In this document: positions 31,187 to 40,200 of the stretch, piece by piece | How positions within the stretch are numbered: the stretch's first letter is position 1 | Layout: every line of letters begins with the position of its first letter | Assembly (NCBI GenBank): GCA_030747595.1 | Contig: JASLKK010000006.1 | Span: forward strand, 100,499 to 164,498 | Direction: 5' to 3' | DNA length: 64,000 bases | Source of the DNA: Acidimicrobiales bacterium | GTDB taxonomy: Bacteria > Actinomycetota > Acidimicrobiia > Acidimicrobiales > MedAcidi-G1 | Notes under the pieces: model-generated | Databases searched by the model: none | Told to the model about the DNA's origin: nothing | The model's input: only the letters and a program-made list of their open reading frames with translations | Position numbers and translations under genes: made by a program

Positions 31187-32275
31187 TCAGAAGCCGTCGA
31201 CCTTCTCGCCGAGGCTGCCCAGTAGTTCATCGAACGACTTCACGAAGGCCGAGACGCCCTCGTCCTCTAGAACTCGGGCCACGTCGTCGAGATCCACCCC
31301 GGCAGTCGCTACGTCGCGCAGGACACCATGCGCGGCCGCCGGATCGGCATCTACGGTCCGGGCCACCGTGCCGTGGTGCTCAAAGGCTTCCAACGTGGCG
31401 TCAGGCAGCGTGTTGACGGTGTTGGGTCCTATGAGGGTGTCGACGTAGAGCGTGTCGGGATAGGTGGGATTCTTGGTCGAGGTAGATGCCCAGAGGGGTC
31501 GCTGCACGCGGGCACCACGAGCGGCCAGGGCATCCCAACGCTGGCCGCTGAACACCTTTTGGAACATGTCGTAGGCCACTTGGCCCTGGGCCACGGCGGC
31601 CCGACCCCGCAGTCCGAGGGCATCGTCAGTGCCGATGGCATCTAGTCGACGGTCGACCTCGTTGTCGGTTCGGCTGATAAAGAACGAGGCGACTGACGAG
31701 ACGCTCGACAGATCGCCGAGACACCCTTCGAGTCCAGACACGTAGGCCTCCATGACGTCGGCGTATCGGTCTAGGGAGAAGATGAGGGTCACATTCACGC
31801 TCCGGCCTTCAGAGATCATCTGGCGGATAGCCGGAATCCCCTCGGCAGTGGCTGGGATTTTGACGTATAGGTTCGGACGGTTGATCCGCTCGTCGAGCGC
31901 CCGGGCAGCGGCGATGGTGCCCTCGGTGTCCGGAGCCAGTGTCGGGTCCACCTCAACGGAGACGTAGCCGTCGACGCCGTCGGACTCGTCGTAGACCGGA
32001 CGGAGGATGTCCAAGGCGTCAAGGATGTCGCGGACGACAAGGGCCCAGTAACTCTCCACGATCGACGAACCGTCATCGACCAGACCACGTAGCTGTTCGT
32101 CGTAGGCATCGGTGCCCGTCATGGCCTTCTGGAAGATGGAAGGGTTGGAAGTGATTCCCCGCACACCGCGATCCACCCAACGACGGAGCTCGCCCGAGGT
32201 GATCCACCCCCGTCGGAGGTTGTCTAGCCAGGGGCTCTGGCCTTGTTCAGCGTGGAGGTCGTGCAGTCGGGTCAT
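31187..32275 (-). CDS. tal: Transaldolase
   Basis: 362 residues, TIM-barrel transaldolase of the longer actinobacterial/cyanobacterial type. Motifs: RGVRGITSNPSIFQKAM near residue 40, INRPNLYVKIPATAEG with the Schiff-base Lys near 138, and NVTLIFSLDRYADVMEAY. Transfers the dihydroxyacetone unit between sedoheptulose-7-phosphate and glyceraldehyde-3-phosphate in the non-oxidative pentose phosphate pathway. AGGGAG 5 nt before the ATG is a strong ribosome-binding site, and the gene follows tkt by 24 nt in one operon. Confidence 0.95.
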   Translation of the reverse strand: MTRLHDLHAEQGQSPWLDNLRRGWITSGELRRWVDRGVRGITSNPSIFQKAMTGTDAYDEQLRGLVDDGSSIVESYWALVVRDILDALDILRPVYDESDGVDGYVSVEVDPTLAPDTEGTIAAARALDERINRPNLYVKIPATAEGIPAIRQMISEGRSVNVTLIFSLDRYADVMEAYVSGLEGCLGDLSSVSSVASFFISRTDNEVDRRLDAIGTDDALGLRGRAAVAQGQVAYDMFQKVFSGQRWDALAARGARVQRPLWASTSTKNPTYPDTLYVDTLIGPNTVNTLPDATLEAFEHHGTVARTVDADPAAAHGVLRDVATAGVDLDDVARVLEDEGVSAFVKSFDELLGSLGEKVDGF

Positions 32276-32299
32276 CGGAACTCCCTGGTATGGGGCGGG

Positions 32300-34273
32300 C
32301 TAGGTGGAAAGCAGTTCGGTGGCGGCGGCGACCAGGGCCTCAGCGGTGATGCCCAACTCGGCTATCACCCGTCCGCCGGGCGCTGAGGCGCCGAAGCGGT
32401 CAATGCCGATGCAGCGGTCGGCCCAGCGGTCCCAGCCGAACGTCACACCAGCCTCTATCGACAAGGTGGGGACGCCACCCGGTAACACTGAGTTCCGGTA
32501 GGCGCTGTCCTGGTTGGCGAAGTCCTCCATGCAGGGCATGGACACGACTCGCACGGATCGACCGGCCGTCGTCAGGGTGTCAGCGGCATCCATCGCCACG
32601 GAGACCTCGCTGCCGGTCCCGATCAAGATGACCTCGGGTGCACCCTCGGGCTCAGCCAATACGTAGCCGCCCCTGGCCACCGCCGCGTGATCGCCGGTGC
32701 CGGAAAGCACCGGTACGTCCTGGCGGGTCAGGAGAAGGGCAGCCGGCCCGGCCCCATCGACGATCGTCCGCCAAGCTCCGGCGGTCTCGTTGGCATCGGC
32801 GGGTCGGATCACCCGAAGGTCCGGGATGGTCCGCAGGGCTGCAGCGTGCTCGACCGGTTGGTGGGTGGGTCCGTCCTCGCCGACGCCCACCGAGTCGTGG
32901 CTCCAGATAAAGATGTTCTTTGCTCCCGAGAGGGCGGCCAGACGCACGGCGCCTCGCATGTAGTCGCTAAACACGAGGAACGTGCCGTTGACCGGGAGCA
33001 TTCCACCGTGGAGGGCCAGGCCGTTGCAGATGGCGCCCATCGCGTGCTCCCGCACCCCGAAGAAGAGCTGACGCCCCTCGGGGCACTCTGGCCCCTGGAC
33101 TCCGTGGCCCGAAATCGTGGTGCCGGTATTTCCGGTTAGGTCTGCACCGCCACCGATCAGACCGGGGACCACGTCGAGAAGGGCCTGAAGACAGGCGTTG
33201 CCGGCCTTCCGGGTAGCCACTGCAGTGCCTACCTCCCACGTGGGGAGGGCATCGGCCCAGCCGTCGACGCCTCCGCCAGCCCACGCGGCGTTCCACACGG
33301 AGCGGTCGATGTCACTTGCGGCCAGACGGGCTTTCCATTCGGTCCGAACGCCGGCACCCCGGCGCCCTGCCGCCCGATACAAAGTCGCCACGTCATCGGG
33401 TACGTGGAAGGGCTCGTCGGGTAGGCCCATGCGCTGTTTGGTCTCGCTGATGGCGTCATCGGTGAGGGAGTAGCCATGCACCGCCGAGGTGTCTACGTCG
33501 GGCGACGGATGACCAATGTGGCTCCGCAGTACTACAAGTGAGGGACGGTCGTCGACGGCCATGGCGGCACGGATGCCGCCCTCCATGGCGTCGAGGTCCT
33601 CGGCAGCCTCCCCTAAATCGATGACATGCCATCCGTAGGAGCGGAAGCGAGCCGGAGCATCATCGGACAGGGCCAGTTCGGTCGGCCCGTCGATGGTCAC
33701 GTGGTTGTCGTCGTACACGGCTATCAGGCGACCGAGGCCCAGGTGGCCGGCGAGGGATGCTGCCTCGTGACTGATGCCCTCTGCCAGGTCCCCGTCTCCA
33801 CAAACCACGAAGGTGTGGTGGTCGGTCAACTCCGCTCCGAAGCGGGCCCGGAGGTTGCGCTCTGCAATAGCCATGCCGACGCCGTTGGCAATGCCCTGAC
33901 CGAGAGGGCCGGTAGTGACCTCGACACCGGCCGTATGTCCGACCTCGGGATGGCCAGGTGTTGCCGACCCCCATTGGCGGAACTCGCGGAGGTCATCAAG
34001 AGTCAGGCCGTGACCAGTCAGGTGCAGCATCGAGTACAACAGGATCGATGCATGGCCGGCCGAAAGGATGAACCGGTCGCGGTCGGGCCACGACGGATCG
34101 TCTGCGTCGTAGGTGAGGACCCTGGTCCACAGCACGTGGGCTAGCGGGGCCAGGGCCATGGCGGTCCCCTGATGCCCCGAACGAGCGGCGTGGGGCGCGT
34201 CCATGGCCAGACTCCGAACCACGTCGATGGCTCGACGTTCGTCGTCGATCGCTTGCTCTGGAGCGCCCGTCAT
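32300..34273 (-). CDS. tkt: Transketolase
   Basis: About 657 residues with the three transketolase domains. N-terminal [20 protein letters not shown] (canonical G-H-x-G), [23 protein letters not shown], the thiamine-diphosphate motif [20 protein letters not shown], then the pyrimidine domain with [17 protein letters not shown] and [18 protein letters not shown]. Transfers a two-carbon ketol unit between pentose-phosphate sugars. GTG 34282 is also in frame, but ATG 34273 has a better-placed AAGGTGA. It precedes tal, forming a compact non-oxidative pentose phosphate operon. Confidence 0.95.
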   Translation of the reverse strand: MTGAPEQAIDDERRAIDVVRSLAMDAPHAARSGHQGTAMALAPLAHVLWTRVLTYDADDPSWPDRDRFILSAGHASILLYSMLHLTGHGLTLDDLREFRQWGSATPGHPEVGHTAGVEVTTGPLGQGIANGVGMAIAERNLRARFGAELTDHHTFVVCGDGDLAEGISHEAASLAGHLGLGRLIAVYDDNHVTIDGPTELALSDDAPARFRSYGWHVIDLGEAAEDLDAMEGGIRAAMAVDDRPSLVVLRSHIGHPSPDVDTSAVHGYSLTDDAISETKQRMGLPDEPFHVPDDVATLYRAAGRRGAGVRTEWKARLAASDIDRSVWNAAWAGGGVDGWADALPTWEVGTAVATRKAGNACLQALLDVVPGLIGGGADLTGNTGTTISGHGVQGPECPEGRQLFFGVREHAMGAICNGLALHGGMLPVNGTFLVFSDYMRGAVRLAALSGAKNIFIWSHDSVGVGEDGPTHQPVEHAAALRTIPDLRVIRPADANETAGAWRTIVDGAGPAALLLTRQDVPVLSGTGDHAAVARGGYVLAEPEGAPEVILIGTGSEVSVAMDAADTLTTAGRSVRVVSMPCMEDFANQDSAYRNSVLPGGVPTLSIEAGVTFGWDRWADRCIGIDRFGASAPGGRVIAELGITAEALVAAATELLST

Positions 34274-34336
34274 CACTCTCACCTTCGGCCGCGGAGGCCC
34301 TGCTGGAATGGATCGGTCCGGACCTTATCCGCGGCC

Positions 34337-35452
34337 TCAGGTCCCCTCGGCGACCGCGTCGAGGAGCAGGACCGAAGCCGTGAAGCCATGCATGTGGTGG
34401 ACGCTTCCGATGGGTCCGATCTCACCGGCACACGACATGCCGGCTACAGCTGTGGTGTCGAGCCTGTCGACCAGGTGGTCGGCGTCGTGACCGGCAAGAC
34501 CGAAGAGATGGCTTCCTCGACCATTGCAGGTGAAGGCCAGGGCGGCGCCGGCCGATAGGTCTGACAAGCGATCTTCGAGGTCGGCGCTGGCCGCCTCGGC
34601 GTCCCGGATCTGAAACTGCACTGTGGTCCCAATTGGAACGATGTCGCTTACGACGAGGGCACCAGCGGCCTTGTCCGTCCCGACTATCGATCGGATGAGG
34701 AAGTCCCCGGCGCCGAACTCCTCGCGGTGCTCGTCGAAGACGACCCCCAGGTGGACCCCCCGTCGGATCCGATCGGCGTCCGCCTCGTCCGCTGAGGAGA
34801 TCAACCTGGCGAGGCGTTCCAGGGCTGGTCGCCCTGCCAGGCTCAGAATGCGATTGCCCTCGGAGTCGGTCACCACCATGGGGTCGCCGACAGGCCGGCA
34901 CCCAGTGGCCACCACGGCCCGAGCATCGACACCTACGGGTAAGACAAGAGCTACCGCACCAGTGGTGAACGTGGCGTCATTCAAGACGAGGTGGTTTCCA
35001 CCCGGGCGGGCCGAAGCTGATGCCAATCCCCCCACCACGGTGAGGTCCGGACGCACCGATGCTGCGAGCGTCGCAGCATCGAAGCTAAATGGGTCACCCA
35101 TCAGTACGACGGCACTTCCGGTGGGCAGGTCGTCGGGAAGGCGGGGACTGTCGAGGCGAAGTGGGCGCGTACCGTCGATCTTGGCCGTGAACAGAACAAT
35201 GGATGGGCCCTCTTCGATCTCCTGGCGGTTTGCCAGTGTTCCACCTGCTGTGCAACCAAGGAGGACGGTCGGGGAGAGACCATGTCGGACGGCTCTAGCG
35301 ATGCGGGGTGCCTCGCCGGCATGTGCACCAGAAGCGAAAAGGATCGCTAGGCCCGGTTGACTTCCGATGCGCTCGAGGCTCTGGCCGATCACCTCGGCTA
35401 CGGCAACCGCTGTGTCTGGGTGCTGGCTAACCACAGTGGCGTATGAGCCCAT
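34337..35452 (-). CDS. FIST-domain sensory protein
   Basis: 371 residues. FIST N domain (about 25-215), with GLAILFASGAHAGEAPRIARA, LGCTAGGTLANRQEIEEGP and VVGGLASASARPGG, and FIST C domain (about 220-360), with LIRSIVGTDKAAGALVVSDI and AAGALVVSDIVPIGTTVQF. FIST proteins are ligand-sensing input modules, often for small molecules such as amino acids, and here there is no fused output domain. The start at ATG 35452 lies 5 nt after the stop of a small upstream gene, so both belong to one unit. It is 54 bp upstream of tkt. Confidence 0.8.
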   Translation of the reverse strand: MGSYATVVSQHPDTAVAVAEVIGQSLERIGSQPGLAILFASGAHAGEAPRIARAVRHGLSPTVLLGCTAGGTLANRQEIEEGPSIVLFTAKIDGTRPLRLDSPRLPDDLPTGSAVVLMGDPFSFDAATLAASVRPDLTVVGGLASASARPGGNHLVLNDATFTTGAVALVLPVGVDARAVVATGCRPVGDPMVVTDSEGNRILSLAGRPALERLARLISSADEADADRIRRGVHLGVVFDEHREEFGAGDFLIRSIVGTDKAAGALVVSDIVPIGTTVQFQIRDAEAASADLEDRLSDLSAGAALAFTCNGRGSHLFGLAGHDADHLVDRLDTTAVAGMSCAGEIGPIGSVHHMHGFTASVLLLDAVAEGT

Positions 35453-35457
35453 GGAAC

Positions 35458-35853
35458 TCAGGCCGAGGGGCCGGGAGGGGGGAGCAGGGTGAAGGGCACG
35501 ACGGTGGCCGGTCCCTGGTCGACCCGACACGCCGCCTCGACGGTCCCGAACTCCGCGAACTCAAGTTCCGCCCGGACCAGGCGATAGCCGAAGCGGCCGG
35601 GTTCCACCGATAGTGGCTGGACATTGCGGGCCACCTGCGCGCCGTCACGGCTGAAGACCACCTCCAGTACGCCCTGGCCGCTGTGGTCATCGGGGCAGCG
35701 CACGACCACTATCAGGTGCGGGGCCCAGGAGACCGGTGGCTCCGTGGGGGAAGAGGCGCTGAACTGGATGCCGGTCAGGTCGATATGGGTCGCTCCGCCG
35801 GCCACCGACCGGAGGTCGATGCCCTCGAAGAAGAGTGCGGCGAGGATCTGCAT
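35458..35853 (-). CDS. Small beta-rich hypothetical protein (DUF6941-like)
   Basis: 131 residues, no signal peptide or helices in the membrane. Pattern MQILAALFFEGIDLR, then ATHIDLTGIQFSA, HLIVVVRCPDD, VVFSRDGAQVARN and GYRLVRAELEF fits an Ig-like beta sandwich resembling the DUF6941 group; that assignment is from memory and tentative. It is the first gene of the unit with the FIST sensor. ATG 35853 has TAGGTT 6 nt upstream. Divergent from the PBP4 gene. Confidence 0.6.
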   Translation of the reverse strand: MQILAALFFEGIDLRSVAGGATHIDLTGIQFSASSPTEPPVSWAPHLIVVVRCPDDHSGQGVLEVVFSRDGAQVARNVQPLSVEPGRFGYRLVRAELEFAEFGTVEAACRVDQGPATVVPFTLLPPPGPSA

Positions 35854-35859
35854 ACGGTG

Positions 35860-35865
35860 AACCTA
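35860..35865 (-). promoter_or_regulatory. -10 hexamer TAGGTT of the DUF6941-like/FIST unit
   Basis: Minus-strand TAGGTT, 6 nt, ATG 35853. Confidence 0.5.
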
Positions 35866-35946
35866 GGACGTCAGGATCTCGGAACGATGTCTGGCGCTCC
35901 TGATAACCAGCTCAAAGAGCGCCCCGTCGCTCAAGGGTTCGAGTCG

Positions 35947-35952
35947 TAGCAT
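35947..35952 (+). promoter_or_regulatory. -10-like hexamer TAGCAT upstream of the PBP4 gene
   Basis: TAGCAT, 8 nt, GTG 35961. Confidence 0.35.
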
Positions 35953-35960
35953 GCTGCTCC

Positions 35961-37436
35961 GTGAACCGGCGCTTCGTACTCCCACTCCTGCTGCTCACCA
36001 TCACTGTGTTGTCCGCCCTCCAGGCCCAGAGAACAAACCGTGCCATAGCGGCCTCCGAGATCGTTCCCCCGGCGAGGTCGCCTGCATCGGTTGATACCCC
36101 GGCGCTGTCCGTGCGGAGGATTCCGGAGTTCCTGCAGTCACCTACCGCGGAACGGCGCCTCCGTGAAGAGCTCGTCGCCCCGGTGGAGGCCCTTCCACCA
36201 GGGACATGCCTTGCGGTGGCCGAGCACGGCTTAGACCTCGTTTCTCTGGAGTCGTTGACACCCATGGCCCCGGCCAGTACCCAAAAGCTATTGACCGCCC
36301 TTGCCGCATTACACGTCCTGGGTCCCGATTCGGTACTCACCACCAAGGTGGTAGTCGAGGAACCATCGGTCGACGGCGTGGTGCTCGGGGATCTCTGGCT
36401 AGTCGGTGGTGGAGATCCACTGCTGATGACGACCCCCTATGCCGACCGCTTCGATGATCCATTTGCCTATTCCGACCTGGCTGATCTAGCTGACGCCGTG
36501 GTGGCCTCGGGGATTCGGGAGGTTCAGGGTTCGGTGGTGGGAGATGAGTCCCGGTACGACGCCATCCGTTACCTAGGGACGTGGCCGGATCGATTCAAGC
36601 CCGGCTGGTCGATCCAGTCGGGTCCGTTGAGCGCGCTCTCGGTGGATGACGGTTTCACGAACTGGGACGCGGTCAATCCGGCGTCCTCATTGAGCGTGCC
36701 CTCTGATGACCCGGCCATCCTGGCGGCACGGCTGTTCGATGACCATCTCGAATCTCGGGGCGTGGTGATACGGGGCCGCGTGGATTCCGGCACGGTGCCT
36801 GGTGCGCCCGGCTGGCGCACGGTGGCCTCCCTGGACTCCGTGCCCGTGCGCCTGCTAGTCGAACAAATGCTCGTTGAGAGTGATAACACCACCGCAGAAC
36901 TGTTGATCAAGGAGATGGGCCACACGCCCACCGACAGGGGAACGACCGTCAGGGGCCTTTCTGTGCTCCTCGATGCCCTTGGGGCAGCCGGCCACCCCGT
37001 GGAAGGGGTAGTTCCACATGATGGGAGTGGACTGGACCCGGATAACCGATTGACCTGCGGACTACTGGCGAGCATCCTCGACGATCAGAAGGTGGGATCG
37101 GTCCTGGTGGACGCCCTACCGGTGGCCGGCGACCGGGGCACGATGAAGAAGCGGTTCGTGGGGACCGCCGGCGAGGGTCGCGTGAGGGCCAAGACGGGGA
37201 CGCTGCGGGGGGTGAGCAGCTTGGCCGGCGTGATCGACACCCCGGGCGGCCGACGGCTGGCCTTTGCCCTGATCAGCAACGGCGAGTTGCCGTACGAAAT
37301 CCGGGACCTTCATGAGGAGGTTGTCCTGTCCATGCTCTCCTATCCGTCGGGGCCGGTAGTCGACCTGCTGTCGCCCCGCCCTCTGCTGAATCCTGCGACA
37401 GCCGATTCGGTGGCGGCCGAGACCTCGGGGGGGTGA
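35961..37436 (+). CDS. dacB: D-Ala-D-Ala carboxypeptidase/endopeptidase, PBP4 (S13) type
   Basis: 491 residues. An N-terminal hydrophobic signal/anchor (FVLPLLLLTITVLSAL) without an obvious cleavage box, then the S13 penicillin-binding domain: MAPASTQKLLTALAALHVLG (S-x-x-K, Ser106 and Lys109), VESDNTTAELL (S-x-N) and VRAKTGTLRGVSS (K-T-G), with the large insertion typical of PBP4 between the first two. Acts on peptidoglycan stem peptides outside the cell. The next gene starts within its stop codon. It heads a co-oriented run through 41764. Confidence 0.9.
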   Translation: MNRRFVLPLLLLTITVLSALQAQRTNRAIAASEIVPPARSPASVDTPALSVRRIPEFLQSPTAERRLREELVAPVEALPPGTCLAVAEHGLDLVSLESLTPMAPASTQKLLTALAALHVLGPDSVLTTKVVVEEPSVDGVVLGDLWLVGGGDPLLMTTPYADRFDDPFAYSDLADLADAVVASGIREVQGSVVGDESRYDAIRYLGTWPDRFKPGWSIQSGPLSALSVDDGFTNWDAVNPASSLSVPSDDPAILAARLFDDHLESRGVVIRGRVDSGTVPGAPGWRTVASLDSVPVRLLVEQMLVESDNTTAELLIKEMGHTPTDRGTTVRGLSVLLDALGAAGHPVEGVVPHDGSGLDPDNRLTCGLLASILDDQKVGSVLVDALPVAGDRGTMKKRFVGTAGEGRVRAKTGTLRGVSSLAGVIDTPGGRRLAFALISNGELPYEIRDLHEEVVLSMLSYPSGPVVDLLSPRPLLNPATADSVAAETSGG

Positions 37437-38077
37437 CGGTGGGCGAGGTTCGACGGTTGCCGATGTTTCCGTTGGGCGCCGTCCTAATGCCCTCCGGGTT
37501 CCTGCCTCTGCACATTTTTGAGGACCGCTACCGACAGTTGATTCTTGACCTGATGGCCGGGGATCGAGAGTTCGGTGTTGTCCTGATCCGCCGGGGGAGC
37601 GAGGTCGGCGGCGGAGAGCAACGCTGTGACGTCGGGACCCGGGCCCGGGTGATTGAAGCTCGGCAGGCGCCGGACGGTCGTTGGTCTGTAGCAGCCGTCG
37701 GCCTCCAGCGCATCCGGGTCCAGACGTGGCTGGACGATGACCCGTATCCGATGGCCGAGGTCACCCCGATGCCAGATACGCCTGGAACGCCGACCAGTAG
37801 GTCGGCGTTCCAGGAACTCATCAGGACGATGAGGAGGGTCCTTGCAGCTCTCAGCGAGTTGGGCGAACCGGTAGCCGATGCGACCTTCGAGGTGGCCGAC
37901 GACCCGGCACTGGGTGCGTTGCAGTTGGCGGCCCTAGCGCCCATCTCGGTCCATGATCGTCAGAGACTTCTCGAATGCGACCGGGCCCCCGAACGTCTGG
38001 CCTTGCTTGGCCATCTGGTGAATGAGGTCCGTGAGGTGGTCGACCTTCGACTCGCAGGGCAACTCGACGACTTCTGA
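37433..38077 (+). CDS. Stand-alone LON N-terminal (substrate-binding) domain protein
   Basis: 214 residues. LPMFPLGAVLMPSGFLPLHIFEDRYRQL (given by its ends LPMFPL and FEDRYRQL) is the LON N-terminal signature, followed by FGVVLIRRGSEVGGG and GTRARVIEARQ. A helical bundle follows and ends VREVVDLRLAGQLDDF. There is no AAA or protease domain, as in the widespread single-domain LON_substr_bdg proteins, whose role is not firmly known. GTG 37433 overlaps the dacB stop; GTG 37439 is an alternative. Cytosolic. Confidence 0.85.
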   Translation: MTVGEVRRLPMFPLGAVLMPSGFLPLHIFEDRYRQLILDLMAGDREFGVVLIRRGSEVGGGEQRCDVGTRARVIEARQAPDGRWSVAAVGLQRIRVQTWLDDDPYPMAEVTPMPDTPGTPTSRSAFQELIRTMRRVLAALSELGEPVADATFEVADDPALGALQLAALAPISVHDRQRLLECDRAPERLALLGHLVNEVREVVDLRLAGQLDDF

Positions 38078-38137
38078 GTGGAGTCCGGCGGCTCTGGGTG
38101 CTTGGACGGCGACGGGGCCGGAGTGGAGGCTCGCCGG

Positions 38138-38143
38138 TAGCGT
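38138..38143 (+). promoter_or_regulatory. Possible -10 TAGCGT upstream of the 38153 gene
   Basis: TAGCGT 9 nt before ATG 38153 in a 75-bp gap. The spacing is longer than in the strict 6-nt set. Confidence 0.3.
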
Positions 38144-38152
38144 GGATGGCCC

Positions 38153-38464
38153 ATGGCTTCCGATTCGAAGTCCGGCGACCTTCCGGACATCCTCAAGCGC
38201 TACGTGCGTCAGGAGACGGTCGAACCGTTGCGTGCTCTGGGCCGGTTCCTCGGCTTTGGTGCCGCAGGATCAGTCTTGATGGGCGCCGGGGCGGTTCTGG
38301 TCGGTATTGGTGCTCTCCGGTTTCTGCAGGGATGCTCGGCGTTCGAGGGATCCTGGTCTTGGGCGCCCTACTTGATCGTGGCCCTGGCGCTGATAGCCAC
38401 GATTGCACTACTCGGATCGCGCGTCTCTGATAGCGCTTCACTCGGCGGAGCGGACGATCGCTGA
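38153..38464 (+). CDS. Small membrane protein, holin-superfamily-like (DUF1469-like)
   Basis: 103 residues. The N-terminal amphipathic part has ILKRYVRQETVEPLRALGRF, then two membrane helices (about 35-58 and 70-90), the arrangement of the actinobacterial Phage_holin_3_6/DUF1469-type proteins. Despite the name these are usually chromosomal, and no phage genes are near. Its stop and the next ATG share bases (TGATG), starting a chain of three coupled small genes. Function unknown. Confidence 0.6.
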   Translation: MASDSKSGDLPDILKRYVRQETVEPLRALGRFLGFGAAGSVLMGAGAVLVGIGALRFLQGCSAFEGSWSWAPYLIVALALIATIALLGSRVSDSASLGGADDR

Positions 38465-38670
38465 TGGCTGATGAGCGGATAACCAGGGACGATTTGGAGG
38501 CCGAACTGCGGGCCACTGTCGTCGGAACCGAAGACCGGGTGGCAGAACGTCGATCTCTGTTCCTGACCGGCGCGGTAGTGGTGGTCGTGTCGGTCGTTGC
38601 TGTGGCCTGGTTGGTCGGCCGGCGAGCCGGTCAGCGACGGTCCACGGTGGTCGAGGTACGTCGGATCTGA
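38464..38670 (+). CDS. Small single-pass membrane protein
   Basis: 68 residues. A charged N-terminus (ADERITRDDLEAELRATVVG), one membrane helix (about 33-52) and a short basic tail (GRRAGQRRSTVVEVRRI). No family recognised. Coupled to both neighbours by TGATG junctions, so it is likely made in a fixed ratio with the holin-like protein. Confidence 0.6.
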   Translation: MADERITRDDLEAELRATVVGTEDRVAERRSLFLTGAVVVVVSVVAVAWLVGRRAGQRRSTVVEVRRI

Positions 38671-38945
38671 TGGTCGGGCTACCGGGAGGCCTGAGGTCGG
38701 GCCTGCTGGCCAACGCCGTTCGGCGTGGCTTGATCGGGGGTTCACGTGCCTGGCAGATCGTCTTGGTGGTGGGTGTGGTCGGGCAGTTGTTTCGGCGTGC
38801 TGGTCGACCCCGGCCCGTCGTGTTTCGCGAACGTCTCAGGGCGGGCGAGGCACTCGAGATCCGCCACCTTTCAGGAGATGCATCAAGGTCATCACCGTCC
38901 TTGGTCGGCTTTCCGGTCGGTGACGGCTCGTCGGGTGCGGAGTGA
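38670..38945 (+). CDS. Small membrane-associated hypothetical protein
   Basis: 91 residues. Basic N-terminus ([19 protein letters not shown]) with a hydrophobic stretch [14 protein letters not shown] (about 28-41), then a basic soluble region with [19 protein letters not shown]. No family recognised. TGATG overlaps at both ends tie it to the single-pass protein and to the ubiquitin-like gene. Confidence 0.55.
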   Translation: MVGLPGGLRSGLLANAVRRGLIGGSRAWQIVLVVGVVGQLFRRAGRPRPVVFRERLRAGEALEIRHLSGDASRSSPSLVGFPVGDGSSGAE

Positions 38946-39175
38946 TGCAGGTTGAGTTGCGTAACCCGACCCGGACCGTTGAGTTCGATGGGCCCATGGC
39001 GGTGACCGCCCTGCTGGCTCGCCTTTCGTTGAACCGTGAGTCGGTACTGGTAATCCGGGACGGCACTCTGGTGCCTGGCGACGCCATGCTGGCCGACGAC
39101 GACAAGGTCGAGATCCGGTCGGTGATCTCCGGCGGCGCCGTTAGTGGGTGCCGGTCGAGCGGGAGCACCTCATGA
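38945..39175 (+). CDS. ThiS/MoaD-like ubiquitin-fold sulfur carrier with C-terminal extension (TtuB-like)
   Basis: 76 residues from ATG 38945 (GTG 38942 is an alternative). The beta-grasp pattern is clear: [55 protein letters not shown], then ISGG. Sulfur carriers are thiocarboxylated on a terminal Gly-Gly. Here Gly63-Gly64 is followed by 12 more residues, [12 protein letters not shown], so the carrier would have to be processed before use, or the tail is a recent read-through. The adjacent TtuA-like gene overlaps its stop (ATGA), which identifies its likely role as sulfur donor for tRNA 2-thiolation. Confidence 0.8.
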   Translation: MQVELRNPTRTVEFDGPMAVTALLARLSLNRESVLVIRDGTLVPGDAMLADDDKVEIRSVISGGAVSGCRSSGSTS

Positions 39176-40200
39176 AGTGTCGGGTGTGTCGGGAGCCGGC
39201 GGTCATTGATATCCGACGCCACAACGCCAACTTCTGCGTCGACCACTTTTTGCGGCTTTGTCGCGATCAGGTGGCCAAGGCCATCGACAAGCACGACATG
39301 TTGACCCCAGGTGACCGCGTTTTGGTGGCCGCCTCTGGCGGTAAGGACTCCCTGGCCCTCTGGGACATCCTGGTCAAGCTGGGGTACGAGGTCGATGGGC
39401 TCTACGTGGGGTTGGGCATCGGGGATTACAGCGAATCATCGGAGGGTTACGTCCGTCGGTTTGCTGAGGAACGGGGTCTCCGACTTGAGGTGGTGGACCT
39501 TCCGGGGGACTACGGCTTCAACGTTCCCGATGGTGCACGGGCCGCTCGTCGGGTGCCGTGCAGCGCATGTGGGATGTCCAAACGACACCTGTTCGATGAT
39601 GCGGCGAGACGTGGCGGCTACGACGCAGTAGCCACCGGCCACAACCTCGACGACGAGGCGGCGGTTCTGTTTGGCAATGTCCTGCGATGGCAGGACGAAT
39701 ACCTGGGTCGCCAGCGACCGGTCCTTCCTGCTGGGGCCGGATTCCCGAAGAAGGTCAAACCACTTGTCCGTCTCGGCGAACGAGAGATGGCGGCCTACTG
39801 CGTTCTGCGGGGGATCGACTACGTGGTCGAGGAGTGCCCGATGGCCTTGGGCAACAAACACCTCGGTTACAAGGAGGCCCTAAACGCGATCGAGGAACAG
39901 TCTCCGGGTTCCAAGGAGGCCTTCTACTCCGGTTTCCTGAGTCGGGCCGTGGACCGGTTTGCCCCGACGGCCGAGGAGTTCCCCGACGGGAGCAGCGTCA
40001 CGGTCGGCGTGTGCATCCAATGTGGTGCGCCATCGGGCGGCGAGGTGTGTGCCTTTTGCCGACTCCTGGAACGGGCCGGTGGATCCCACCCTGACAGGAC
40101 TTGCGGCTCCGGCAATGAGGACAGCGGGGTCCCGGTGACGCTCAGTCCCACCAGGGGGTCGATGGCCGATGGGGGCACATTGTTGGAGGAAGCCCCATGA
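39172..40200 (+). CDS. TtuA-like tRNA 2-thiolation enzyme (PP-loop ATPase)
   Basis: 342 residues. N-terminal zinc finger: [20 protein letters not shown] with C-x2-C, then FCVDHF. PP-loop [18 protein letters not shown] near residue 50, a central [11 protein letters not shown] with the Cys pair expected for an Fe-S site, and a C-terminal zinc finger [16 protein letters not shown]. This is the TtuA/Ncs6 (TIGR00269) organisation, which adenylates the target uridine and transfers sulfur from a ubiquitin-like carrier. ATG 39172 has GGGAG 7 nt upstream; GTG 39148 is also in frame. Overlaps both the carrier gene and trmI. Confidence 0.85.
   Translation: MKCRVCREPAVIDIRRHNANFCVDHFLRLCRDQVAKAIDKHDMLTPGDRVLVAASGGKDSLALWDILVKLGYEVDGLYVGLGIGDYSESSEGYVRRFAEERGLRLEVVDLPGDYGFNVPDGARAARRVPCSACGMSKRHLFDDAARRGGYDAVATGHNLDDEAAVLFGNVLRWQDEYLGRQRPVLPAGAGFPKKVKPLVRLGEREMAAYCVLRGIDYVVEECPMALGNKHLGYKEALNAIEEQSPGSKEAFYSGFLSRAVDRFAPTAEEFPDGSSVTVGVCIQCGAPSGGEVCAFCRLLERAGGSHPDRTCGSGNEDSGVPVTLSPTRGSMADGGTLLEEAP

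Noticed and set aside
35925..35960. GGGTTCGAGTC, resembling a tRNA T-arm, upstream of the PBP4 gene
   Set aside because: The bases flanking the loop do not form the T stem, and no acceptor, D or anticodon arms can be drawn at the right distances.
38153..38464. Prophage remnant, because the protein resembles a holin family
   Set aside because: Chromosomal actinobacterial proteins share this fold, and no phage, integrase or attachment sequences are nearby.
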